This document shows positions 1 to 6,030 of a stretch of DNA of 6,336 nt, piece by piece. Positions within the stretch are counted from its first letter, which is position 1; each line of letters begins with the position of its first letter. The position numbers and the translations under genes were made by a program. A model generated the notes under the pieces. The model did no database searches, had not been told where the DNA came from, and saw only the letters and a program-made list of their open reading frames with translations. The stretch covers positions 1-6,336 of the forward strand of contig BDTQ01000183.1 of assembly GCA_002898135.1 (NCBI GenBank). Reading direction: 5' to 3'. The DNA comes from a bacterium BMS3Bbin07 (GTDB taxonomy: Bacteria > Nitrospirota > Thermodesulfovibrionia > Thermodesulfovibrionales > JdFR-85).

Positions 1-207
1 CCTGCCGATTACCTTCAGGCTGGTGGCTGCTTCAATAATCTCTGCGGTCACCGTTGTGGCACTCCTTATGACCAGACCGTTATATTCTGCAATACAGGCC
101 TTCAGTTCCTCAGGGGTCATTCCGGTCCTGACATCCACGTGAATGCCGGCCTTCTTCATCAGTTCAACACCCTTTGGAGAGATATTGTCACTTACAAGAA
201 CCTTCAT
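1..207 (-). CDS. serA: D-3-phosphoglycerate dehydrogenase, N-terminal part (cut by window edge)
   Basis: Only the first 69 codons are present; the gene runs off the left edge. SerA oxidises 3-phosphoglycerate to 3-phosphohydroxypyruvate with NAD+, the first committed step of serine synthesis, in the cytoplasm. The visible translation starts MKVLVSDNISPKGVELMKKAG and reaches IRSATTVTAEIIEA (residues 47-60) and LKVIGR (64-69). This is the typical start of the SerA substrate-binding domain, where families usually read VRS.T.VT...I.....LKVIGRAG. The Rossmann NAD-binding domain and any ACT domain lie outside the window. The ATG at 207 is preceded by a strong Shine-Dalgarno (AGGAGGA on the minus strand, 217-223), which fixes the start. 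It lies downstream of serC on the same strand, whose product uses SerA's product. No clear promoter of its own was found, so it is probably co-transcribed with serC. Confidence 0.92.
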   Translation of the reverse strand, partial: MKVLVSDNISPKGVELMKKAGIHVDVRTGMTPEELKACIAEYNGLVIRSATTVTAEIIEAATSLKVIGR

Positions 208-216
208 TACTTTTGT

Positions 217-223
217 TCCTCCT
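217..223 (-). promoter_or_regulatory. Shine-Dalgarno of serA
   Basis: On the minus strand this reads AGGAGGA, nine bases before the ATG at 207. It is a near-perfect ribosome binding site and supports independent initiation of serA despite the long gap after serC. Confidence 0.8.
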
Positions 224-264
224 GTTTTCTAACTTGATATCATTAATTTTTTAAAGGAAGTTTG

Positions 265-341
265 CCGGATACCCAAACCTTGAGCAAACCTTTGGCACCC
301 ATTCAGCCGGGGATGAAGGCAAGCTCAAAGCCTTGATCCGG
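265..341 (-). repeat. long imperfect inverted repeat, candidate structured RNA between serC and serA
   Basis: The outer arms CCGGAT (265-270) and ATCCGG (336-341) are perfectly complementary. Inside them, AAACCTTGAGC (275-285) and GCTCAAAGCCT (323-333) form an 11-pair stem. Three of those pairs are G-U if the RNA is read on the minus strand; on the plus strand they would be A-C mismatches. Further in, 289-292 can pair with 316-319 and 296-300 with 311-315, leaving a loop of about 10 bases. The strand preference fits an element in the serC-serA mRNA. There is no T-run directly after the 3' arm, so it is not a classic Rho-independent terminator. Its role is unknown: processing or stability hairpin, attenuator, or a palindromic repeat relic are all possible. 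Confidence 0.55.
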
Positions 342-353
342 GTCTCTCGTACG

Positions 354-1436
354 TCAGGCGTATTTCTTCTCGAAGTCAGCCATAAATGCAATCAAAGCAT
401 CCACACCCTCTTCAGGCATTGCGTTATATATGCTTGCGCGCATTCCCCCGACAGACCGGTGTCCTTTAAGGTTTACCAGCCCTGCATCCTTTGCCAACTC
501 GAGAAACTTGCCGTCAAGCTCCGGCCTGGCCAGTATAAAGGGTATATTCATCCATGAACGGCAGTCCGGAGCAACCGGGTTGCTATAGAAGCCCGAGTTG
601 TCAATGAAGGCATAGAGTTTACCGGACTTGCGCTTGTTGATCCCGGCTATTACATTGATTCCGCCCTTTTTCTTTATCCACTCAAATACCAGACCGGCAA
701 TATACCAGCTGTATGTGGGGGGCGTGTTATACATGGAACCTGCCTTTGCATGTATTTCATAGTTGAACATTGTAGGTGTGCCGGGAATGGTTTCCCCTGT
801 AAGATCATCCCGTACTATTACAATGGTCAGGCCGGCCGGACCTATATTCTTCTGCGCCCCTGCATAGATCACCCCAAACCTGGATATGTCAACAGGCCGT
901 GAGAGGATGGTTGAAGACATGTCCGCTACAAGAGGAACATCACCAACATCCGGTATCCCGTGAAACTCGACTCCGCCGATCGTCTCGTTAGGCGTGTAGT
1001 GTACATAGGCAGCCTCGGGGTTGAGAGACCATTGCTGCCGTGGCGGTATTGTGGTGAAATTGTTTGCCTCTGCCGTTGCAGCAATGTTTACATTACAGAA
1101 ACGCCCGGCCTCGGCAATAGCCTTTTTGGACCAGGAGCCCGTGTTGATGTAGTCTGCGGTATCCCTGCCCCTCAGCAGGTTCATGGGAACCATGGCAAAC
1201 TGACTGGATGCACCGCCCTGGAGAAAGAGGCTCTTATAGTTATCAGGAATGGTCAGGATCTCTTTCAGGTCGGCCTCAGCCTTCTCCGCAATGGAGGTGA
1301 ATTCCTTGCCGCGATGACTCATCTCCATTACCGACATGCCGGTGCCGTGCCAGTCCACCATCTCGGCTGAAGCCTGTTCCAGAACCTCTACAGGCAGCAT
1401 GGCCGGTCCGGCACTGAAGTTAAATACTCGTGACAT
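354..1436 (-). CDS. serC: phosphoserine aminotransferase
   Basis: SerC is a PLP enzyme that transfers an amino group from glutamate to 3-phosphohydroxypyruvate, giving phosphoserine, the second step of serine synthesis; in many bacteria it also acts in pyridoxal phosphate synthesis. The 360-residue product matches the usual family length. It opens with the family signature FNFSAGPAMLP (5-15), then has SHRG (40-43) of the substrate site, GGASSQF (74-80) of the cofactor phosphate site, and YAGAQKNIGPAGL (191-203), in which K196 is the expected Schiff-base lysine. GHRSVGGMRASIYN (325-338) is the conserved C-terminal substrate-binding segment. The ATG at 1436 has a good Shine-Dalgarno (AAGGAG on the minus strand, 1443-1448) six bases upstream. 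It is the first gene of a serC-serA operon, divergent from htrA. The frame is intact with no sign of decay. Confidence 0.97.
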   Translation of the reverse strand: MSRVFNFSAGPAMLPVEVLEQASAEMVDWHGTGMSVMEMSHRGKEFTSIAEKAEADLKEILTIPDNYKSLFLQGGASSQFAMVPMNLLRGRDTADYINTGSWSKKAIAEAGRFCNVNIAATAEANNFTTIPPRQQWSLNPEAAYVHYTPNETIGGVEFHGIPDVGDVPLVADMSSTILSRPVDISRFGVIYAGAQKNIGPAGLTIVIVRDDLTGETIPGTPTMFNYEIHAKAGSMYNTPPTYSWYIAGLVFEWIKKKGGINVIAGINKRKSGKLYAFIDNSGFYSNPVAPDCRSWMNIPFILARPELDGKFLELAKDAGLVNLKGHRSVGGMRASIYNAMPEEGVDALIAFMADFEKKYA

Positions 1437-1464
1437 ATTGCACTCCTTTTTCCCTGTGTCTGCT

Positions 1465-1493
1465 AATATAACATCAGGATATTTTATTTTAAA
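1465..1493 (-). promoter_or_regulatory. possible sigma70-type promoter for serC-serA
   Basis: On the minus strand, TTTAAA (1488-1493, 4 of 6 matches to the -35 consensus) is followed after 17 bases by TATATT (1465-1470, 5 of 6 matches to -10). Transcription would start near 1458 and leave a leader of about 22 bases that includes the serC Shine-Dalgarno. This was read by eye; AT-rich DNA produces such matches by chance. Confidence 0.45.
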
Positions 1494-1495
1494 TT

Positions 1496-1525
1496 TTGCA
1501 TTTATCCCGGACTGACTATTATAAT
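1496..1525 (+). promoter_or_regulatory. sigma70-type promoter for htrA and the downstream operon
   Basis: TTGCAT (1496-1501, 4 of 6 matches to -35) and a perfect TATAAT (1520-1525) are separated by 18 bases. An AT-rich run at 1481-1495 could act as an UP element. The -10 box ends only seven bases before the htrA ATG at 1533, so the predicted transcript would begin at about 1532, next to the start codon. That fits the absence of a Shine-Dalgarno in front of htrA. Confidence 0.55.
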
Positions 1526-1532
1526 AAAAGTA

Positions 1533-2993
1533 ATGAAAAAGAAGATACTTTTTGGGTTATTAACATTACTTATAGGATTCCTCATCGGCGGGCTCACCTA
1601 TTATTCAATATACGAGCGTGTAAAGATTCCGCAGAGAACCGTTTACACTCCCCCGTTGCTTTCACAGAAGGTTGTGGATACAAGCAGGGCCTTTGCAGAA
1701 ATTGTTGAGGCGGTCTCTCCGTCGGTTGTAAACATATCCACTAAAAAGACCGTCCGGAGAGAAAGGTCTTCTATCTTTAATGACCCTTTTTTTGATTTTA
1801 TCAATCCCTTCCAGGAACTTCCCAGGAAGTGGAAGGAGCAGAGTCTCGGCTCAGGGGTCATTGTTTCAGCTGATGGTTACATTATTACCAACAACCATGT
1901 AGTAGATCAGGCCGATGAGATAAAGGTGACCCTTTACGACAGGAGAACCCTTACGGGCAAGGTGGTCGGGGCTGACCCCAAGACGGACCTTGCGCTTGTA
2001 AAGATAAATGTGCAGGGCCTTCCCACTGTTCCATGGGGTGATGCCGAGAGGCTGAAAGTAGGAGAGTTTGTCCTTGCAATCGGCAATCCCTTCGGTCTCA
2101 GCCATACTGTAACCATGGGGATTGTCAGTGCCGTTGGGCGGGCCAATGTGGGAATCGCTGATTATGAGGATTTTATTCAGACGGATGCAGCGATCAATCC
2201 GGGCAATTCAGGTGGCCCCCTCGTCAACATCCAGGGGGAGCTCGTGGGTATAAATACCGCTATATTCTCGCGGAGCGGCGGTTATCAGGGGATAGGGTTT
2301 GCAGTCCCCAGTAATATGGTCAGGAGTGTTATGGAGCAGCTCCGAAAGGAAGGCAAGGTTATCAGGGGCTGGCTTGGGGTCACCATCCAGGACATGACCC
2401 CGGAGCTGGCAGAAAAATTCGGCCTCAAGACTACTGCCGGAGCCCTTGTGAGTGATGTCTTCAAGGACAGCCCTGCACAAAAGGCGGGCATAAAGAGGGG
2501 TGATGTAATCACTCAGTATAATGGAAAGGCTATAACGAGTGTTTCAACCCTCAGAAACATGGTTGCCCGGAGCAAGGTCGGCTCAGAGGTGGAGATCACG
2601 GTTGTACGTAACAGCACACAGCATAAATTCAGGGTTGTAGTTAATGAGCTTCCAACGGAGTTTTCCGAGGTTTCCTCTGCAATCCCGGAGGAGAAGCCCG
2701 ATGATGTGAAGGCCCTGGCAGGGATAACAATAACAGAATTGACAGGCTCTATTGCAAAACAGCTTGGGATTGACCAGTCAGAGAAGGGAGTTGTCGTGCT
2801 TGATATCGAGGCGGGCAGTGCAGCGCAGGAGGCTGGGATCAAGAAGGGAGACGTGATACAGGAGATAGACAGGAAAAGGATTTACGGTATTGATGACTGG
2901 AAGAAGATCGTCTCCGGGATAAAACCCGATGAGATGGTTGTGATGTTCCTGAACAGGGGGGGCAGGAAGTTCTATGTGGCTCTGAAGCCATAG
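1533..2993 (+). CDS. htrA: HtrA/Deg-family serine protease with two PDZ domains
   Basis: HtrA/Deg proteases degrade or refold misfolded proteins in the cell envelope. The 486-residue product starts MKKK followed by a hydrophobic helix (about 5-25) with no clear AxA cleavage site, so it may stay as a membrane anchor. The trypsin-like domain (about 50-270) has the full triad: H122 in TNNHVV, D152 in TDLALVKI, and S226 in [14 protein letters not shown]1 (about 276-370) begins with the GWLGVTI loop and contains [17 protein letters not shown]2 (about 392-484) contains [16 protein letters not shown]. Length and layout match the DegP/DegQ/DegX type rather than single-PDZ DegS. The ATG at 1533 gives the proper basic N-terminus, but there is no Shine-Dalgarno, only AAAAG; see the leaderless finding. 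It is the first gene of the plus-strand run, 77 bases before the PIN-TRAM gene with no terminator between them. The exact Deg subtype cannot be told from sequence alone. Confidence 0.95.
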   Translation: MKKKILFGLLTLLIGFLIGGLTYYSIYERVKIPQRTVYTPPLLSQKVVDTSRAFAEIVEAVSPSVVNISTKKTVRRERSSIFNDPFFDFINPFQELPRKWKEQSLGSGVIVSADGYIITNNHVVDQADEIKVTLYDRRTLTGKVVGADPKTDLALVKINVQGLPTVPWGDAERLKVGEFVLAIGNPFGLSHTVTMGIVSAVGRANVGIADYEDFIQTDAAINPGNSGGPLVNIQGELVGINTAIFSRSGGYQGIGFAVPSNMVRSVMEQLRKEGKVIRGWLGVTIQDMTPELAEKFGLKTTAGALVSDVFKDSPAQKAGIKRGDVITQYNGKAITSVSTLRNMVARSKVGSEVEITVVRNSTQHKFRVVVNELPTEFSEVSSAIPEEKPDDVKALAGITITELTGSIAKQLGIDQSEKGVVVLDIEAGSAAQEAGIKKGDVIQEIDRKRIYGIDDWKKIVSGIKPDEMVVMFLNRGGRKFYVALKP

Positions 2994-3057
2994 CAGTCAT
3001 TGGTCAGGAGCCAAAATCGTTGGTCTCTGGTTTCTGGGAAAAAGACCAGCCAGGGAG

Positions 3058-3066
3058 AGGAGGTGA
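3058..3066 (+). promoter_or_regulatory. Shine-Dalgarno that fixes the PIN-TRAM start
   Basis: AGGAGGTGA is a full match to the 16S anti-Shine-Dalgarno. It sits with seven bases between GGAGG and the ATG at 3071. It decides for that ATG over the in-frame TTG at 3020, because the extra residues encoded from 3020 would be read through the ribosome binding site itself. Confidence 0.85.
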
Positions 3067-3070
3067 GAAA

Positions 3071-4078
3071 ATGCTGATACTTATGAAGCTTTTGATACTT
3101 GCAGCCTTTGTGTCCGGGGGGTTTTACATGGGCGGCAGGTACGACTATGAGTACTGGGGGGCAGTGTCAGGCATGATTTTAGGGATTATAACCCTTTTAT
3201 CAGACAGTATTCTTCAAAAAGTTAAACCCGGCAGATTTATCGGTGCCTTTATCGGTCTTCTTTTTGGTCTGCTATTTTCAAAGCTTGTTTTAATTCCCTT
3301 GTCGCCGGTACTTGCAGACAAGATTAACAGCCTTTCTTTTGCCTTAAATGCCATTTTAGGATATGGTGGTCTGCTTGTGGGTGCAAACAGGGGGAGAAAT
3401 CTTACAATCTCCAGTGTCCTCAGGCTCTTTAAAGGACAGGCCATTGAGAGCAATCTGAAGCTTCTTGATACCAGTGTTATTATTGACGGCAGGATAGCGG
3501 ATATCTGCGAGACGGGATTTATTGAAGGAACCTTTATTATACCCCAGTTTATTCTTCAGGAACTCCAGCACATTGCGGACTCTTCCGACTCTAATAAAAG
3601 GGCTCGGGGTAGAAGGGGCCTCGACATACTGCACAGGATTCAGAAAATGCCCAATATCTCGGTGAAGATAGTGGAAGAGGATTTCCCTAATATCAAGGAA
3701 GTGGATGCAAAACTTGTAGCCCTTGCCAGGATGCTCGATGCAAAGGTCATGACAAACGACTTTAATCTCAACAAGGTTGCAGAACTCCAGGGTGTATCCG
3801 TTCTGAATATCAACGAGCTTGCCAATACCCTGAAACCCGTTGTCCTTCCGGGAGAGATCATGAATGTCTTTGTCCTTAAGGAGGGAAAGGAATACAACCA
3901 GGGAGTTGCATATCTTGATGACGGGACAATGGTTGTTGTAGAGAACGGCAGGAGGTTTATAGGAAAGAAGATTGACGTTGCAGTGACAAGCGTGTTGCAG
4001 ACCACTGCCGGCAGGATGATCTTTTCAAAGCCGAAGGACGAGTATGAAAGGGAAGAGTTGAAGTTACAGAGGGGATGA
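3071..4078 (+). CDS. yacL: membrane-anchored PIN-TRAM domain protein (YacL family)
   Basis: From the ATG at 3071 the product has 335 residues. The N-terminal third is hydrophobic, with about four membrane helices (roughly 3-20, 28-45, 56-78 and 87-105). A PIN nuclease domain follows (about 130-252): [11 protein letters not shown] holds D133 and probably D139, QELQ holds E164, and VMTNDFNL holds D230 with the usual TND motif, so the acidic metal site looks intact. A TRAM domain (about 258-318) with [21 protein letters not shown] suggests RNA binding. The family is a likely membrane-bound ribonuclease; the B. subtilis homologue YacL lies beside ispD-ispF, as here. The stop codon overlaps the ispD start, so translation is probably coupled. 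The natural RNA target is not known from the sequence. The start was chosen for the perfect Shine-Dalgarno. Confidence 0.9.
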   Translation: MLILMKLLILAAFVSGGFYMGGRYDYEYWGAVSGMILGIITLLSDSILQKVKPGRFIGAFIGLLFGLLFSKLVLIPLSPVLADKINSLSFALNAILGYGGLLVGANRGRNLTISSVLRLFKGQAIESNLKLLDTSVIIDGRIADICETGFIEGTFIIPQFILQELQHIADSSDSNKRARGRRGLDILHRIQKMPNISVKIVEEDFPNIKEVDAKLVALARMLDAKVMTNDFNLNKVAELQGVSVLNINELANTLKPVVLPGEIMNVFVLKEGKEYNQGVAYLDDGTMVVVENGRRFIGKKIDVAVTSVLQTTAGRMIFSKPKDEYEREELKLQRG

Positions 4079-4758
4079 TGAAACCCGTTATTGCCATAGT
4101 CCCGTCTGCGGGTTCAGGCAGGAGATTTGGGGAAGGAAAGACCCTCCTGGATCTGAGCGGGTTGCCGGTAATCGCCCGGACACTCAGTGCGCTGCAGGCC
4201 GTTGAGGAGATAGTTGAGATCATACCTGTAATGCGCAATGATGAGATGGAAAAGGCACTTGAGATCGTGGAGCAATACGGTTTTACAAAGGTCAGGAAGA
4301 TTGCTCCGGGGGGGAAGGAGAGGCAGGAATCCGTGTCTCATGGTCTTGACCTGATTGAACGTAAGAACTGTATTGTACTGGTGCATGACGGTGTAAGGCC
4401 CCTTGTTACTCCGGAAATAATACGCAAGGCTATCTCAGCACTTGGAGACCTTGACGGGGTGGTTACAGCTGTTGCCGTAAAGGATACAATCAAGGAGGTC
4501 AGGAACGGCATGGTCAAAAAGACACTTGACAGAAAACAACTCCTTGCTGTACAGACCCCTCAGGTATTTCCCTATGATGTACTGATGGAGGCATATACAG
4601 AGGCCCTGAGCTCCGGTATGCATTTTACTGATGACGCTGCCATGGTCGAACACTGCGGTGGCAGGGTGAAGGTGATAGAGGGTGAATACACCAATATCAA
4701 GATTACAACCCGGGAAGACCTGGCTGCGGCAGAGACCTTTCTGAGGAACCGTTCTTAA
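4075..4758 (+). CDS. ispD: 2-C-methyl-D-erythritol 4-phosphate cytidylyltransferase
   Basis: IspD joins CTP to MEP, giving CDP-methylerythritol plus pyrophosphate, in the cytoplasmic MEP pathway. The 227 residues match the usual length. The nucleotide-binding start reads [12 protein letters not shown] (8-19), with R17 at the place of E. coli R20 and K22 at that of K27. [13 protein letters not shown] (79-91) and VHDGVRPL (103-110) follow, then [14 protein letters not shown] (152-165) with R153 matching E. coli R157, FTDDA (184-188), and NIKITT (207-212) with K209 matching K213. The usual PKQ around the first lysine is EGKTLL here, and HDAARP is HDGVRP; both are variants with the key charged residues kept. 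ATG occurs twice (4075 and 4078). GAGG at 4069-4072 is better spaced for the second, so the true protein may be one residue shorter. Either start overlaps the preceding stop. Confidence 0.96.
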   Translation: MMKPVIAIVPSAGSGRRFGEGKTLLDLSGLPVIARTLSALQAVEEIVEIIPVMRNDEMEKALEIVEQYGFTKVRKIAPGGKERQESVSHGLDLIERKNCIVLVHDGVRPLVTPEIIRKAISALGDLDGVVTAVAVKDTIKEVRNGMVKKTLDRKQLLAVQTPQVFPYDVLMEAYTEALSSGMHFTDDAAMVEHCGGRVKVIEGEYTNIKITTREDLAAAETFLRNRS

Positions 4759-4763
4759 CCCGC

Positions 4764-5249
4764 ATGCGTATTGGCACCGGATATGATTCCCACAGGCTTG
4801 TTTCCAACAGGAGGCTTGTGATTGGCGGGGTCAGGATTCCCTTTGAAAAGGGTCTGCTCGCGCATTCGGATGGAGACGTACTCGTTCATGCCATAGTTGA
4901 TTCACTTATAGGGGCAATGGGGATGGGTGATATAGGTAAGCACTTTCCTGACTCAGACCCCAAATGGAAGGATGCATCAAGCCTTGAGATGCTGAAGCAT
5001 ACAGTTGAGATTGTCAGGATGAACGGTTATGAGGTAGCCTGGATTGATTCAACTGTTATTACGGAAAGACCCCGCCTTGCCCCCTTTATCCCTGAGATGA
5101 TCCGCTCTATAGAGGGGGCGGGTGTGCCTGACGGGTGTGTGAATATCAAGGCTAAAACCAACGAAGGCATGGGATTTATTGGTCGCGGTGAGGGCATTGC
5201 GGCAATGGCTTCAGCCCTGTTGAGAAAATTGACGGAGGAACCGTTATGA
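4764..5249 (+). CDS. ispF: 2-C-methyl-D-erythritol 2,4-cyclodiphosphate synthase
   Basis: IspF converts CDP-methylerythritol 2-phosphate to the cyclic diphosphate MEcPP with release of CMP, in the MEP pathway; the enzyme is a zinc-dependent homotrimer. The 161-residue product has the family length. The metal ligands D8 and H10 lie in GTGYDSHR, and H42 lies in LVHAIVDSLIGA; these numbers match the E. coli enzyme exactly. HSDGDV (34-39), GDIGKHFPD (55-63) and NEGMGFIGRGEGIAAMA (133-149), with E135, are the other hallmark segments. Five bases separate it from the ispD stop. No good Shine-Dalgarno is near the ATG (GAGGAA at 4743-4748 is too far), so it probably depends on translational coupling with ispD. 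The intermediate enzyme IspE is not in this window, and ispD and ispF are not fused. Confidence 0.97.
   Translation: MRIGTGYDSHRLVSNRRLVIGGVRIPFEKGLLAHSDGDVLVHAIVDSLIGAMGMGDIGKHFPDSDPKWKDASSLEMLKHTVEIVRMNGYEVAWIDSTVITERPRLAPFIPEMIRSIEGAGVPDGCVNIKAKTNEGMGFIGRGEGIAAMASALLRKLTEEPL
5234..5239 (+). promoter_or_regulatory. Shine-Dalgarno of the small HicB-like gene
   Basis: GGAGGA lies inside the end of ispF, with seven bases between GGAGG and the ATG at 5246. It is one of the better ribosome binding sites of the operon and is strong support that the short downstream frame is a real gene. Confidence 0.75.
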
Positions 5250-5422
5250 GGGACATTGTACTCTATTGTACCGAAGAGGGGCTCTGGGCTGCCGAGACAA
5301 TGAGGCTTCCAGGCTACACGGCCTACGGCAGGAGTGAAGAGGAGGCAATGAAGAGAATAAGGGATGCCATCACCATGTATTTTCCCTGCGGGGAGTGCAA
5401 AGAGGCAGAAGGCGGTCATTAA
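5246..5422 (+). CDS. small HicB-like (UPF0150-type) protein, no adjacent HicA
   Basis: A 58-residue frame begins at the ATGA overlap with the ispF stop, with a strong Shine-Dalgarno, and ends in TAATG shared with the next gene. The product starts MRDIVLYCTEEGLWAAE and continues with LPGYTAYGRSEEEAMKRIRDAI (21-42). This resembles the HicB-like partial RNase H fold, where families read roughly ..EEG.Y.A..P.LPG...G.T.EEA....EAI. HicB antitoxins normally add a DNA-binding domain and sit next to hicA; neither is seen here. The tail is unusual: MYFPCGECKEAEGGH carries a CxxC (C48, C51), and C8 is a third cysteine. The likely class is a stand-alone HicB-fold protein of unknown role, perhaps a binding or regulatory partner of a neighbouring product. 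The gene is well supported; the family call is by pattern only. Confidence 0.8.
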   Translation: MRDIVLYCTEEGLWAAETMRLPGYTAYGRSEEEAMKRIRDAITMYFPCGECKEAEGGH

Positions 5423-6030
5423 TGAAAATTGACAGGGCAGTATTCATGGATAAACTCTTCAAAATATACGGCGAGATTGACAGGGTCTGCAGGGACTCAG
5501 CGGATTATTACGGGTTCAGCTGTAATGGTTGTGATGACAACTGCTGCCGGACGGTCTTTTATCACTATACAGTAGTTGAATCTTTTGCCCTCCTTGAGGG
5601 GTTTGATAAACTGCCCGCTGAAATCAGGGACGAAAGCATGAGAAGGGGGCGGGATTATCTGAGGGACCTGGACAAACAGAGGGGCAAAGAGGAAGAGCTG
5701 GAGATGATGTGCCCCCTTAACTACGACGGGCTATGCAGGATTTACGAATACAGGCCTCTTATATGCAGGATTCACGGCTTCCCCGGAGGACTCGACCATC
5801 CTGTAAAGGGTAACCAGAGTTTTACCGGCTGTGGGATATTCAATAAAACCTTTCAGAAAGAATGGACACACCTTATTGACCGCACCCCGTTCTATACCCG
5901 GATAGCCAATCTTGAGGGTCGGATAAGACGCGAGCTGGACTACACCACGAGATTCCGAAAGACTATTGCCGAGATGCTGCTCGAGAGGAATCTCTATGAC
6001 GGGCGGGCTCCGGGTGTAAGGGACAAGTAA
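5422..6030 (+). CDS. YkgJ-family cysteine-cluster protein
   Basis: From the ATG at 5422 the product has 202 residues. It carries the YkgJ-type pattern: C34-x2-C37-x3-C41-C42 (CNGCDDNCC), then CPLNYDGLCRIYEYRPLICR (97-116) with C97, C105 and C115, and a later C137 in TGCGIF. C23 is an extra cysteine. Such proteins are described as probable zinc- or iron-chelating (possibly Fe-S) proteins; most have no proven function. The C-terminal third is charged and probably helical. No signal peptide or membrane helix is seen, so it is likely cytoplasmic. The ATG shares its first base with the stop of the HicB-like gene (TAATG), which favours it over an in-frame GTG at 5395 that would overlap the previous gene more deeply. 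Its own stop overlaps the next start in the same way. The substrate or partner cannot be deduced. Confidence 0.88.
   Translation: MKIDRAVFMDKLFKIYGEIDRVCRDSADYYGFSCNGCDDNCCRTVFYHYTVVESFALLEGFDKLPAEIRDESMRRGRDYLRDLDKQRGKEEELEMMCPLNYDGLCRIYEYRPLICRIHGFPGGLDHPVKGNQSFTGCGIFNKTFQKEWTHLIDRTPFYTRIANLEGRIRRELDYTTRFRKTIAEMLLERNLYDGRAPGVRDK

Larger units (their letters stand above)
208..353 (-). other. serC-serA intergenic region
   Basis: This 146-base stretch between the serC stop and the serA start has no convincing coding frame. It holds the serA Shine-Dalgarno (217-223), an AT-rich stretch (about 238-256) and a long imperfect inverted repeat (265-341, described separately). It is long for an intra-operon gap compared with the 0-77 base gaps among the plus-strand genes. 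Confidence 0.7.
1437..1532. other. divergent promoter region between serC and htrA
   Basis: This 96-base, strongly AT-rich gap separates the oppositely oriented serC and htrA starts and must hold the promoters of both operons. A sigma70-like pair can be read in each direction, and the two core promoters interlock around 1465-1525. No clear operator palindrome was recognised beyond the AT-rich symmetry. Confidence 0.7.

Noticed and set aside
208..262. Separate promoter directly before serA.
   Set aside because: AT-rich bases at about 238-256 give only weak -10 and -35 matches on the minus strand with poor spacing. Co-transcription from serC is simpler.
960..1370. Plus-strand open frame of 136 codons inside serC.
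   Set aside because: It lies wholly opposite the well-supported serC gene, has no recognisable domain, and is a shadow of serC codon structure.
3021..3048. Possible terminator hairpin after htrA (TGGTCT / AGACCA).
   Set aside because: The stem is only six pairs with a 16-base loop and there is no T-run after it.
3020..3070. Longer start of the PIN-TRAM protein at TTG 3020 (17 extra residues).
   Set aside because: The extension is hydrophilic, reads through a perfect Shine-Dalgarno (3058-3066), and would precede a normal membrane N-terminus. The ATG at 3071 is far better.
5395..5421. GTG start at 5395 for the YkgJ-type protein.
   Set aside because: It would overlap the HicB-like gene by 28 bases and add a basic, non-family stretch. 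The ATG at 5422 gives the TAATG junction seen again at 6030.
5246..5422. HicAB toxin-antitoxin system.
   Set aside because: No HicA-like frame of about 60 residues with the conserved histidine motif is next to it on either side; the neighbours are ispF and the YkgJ-type gene.
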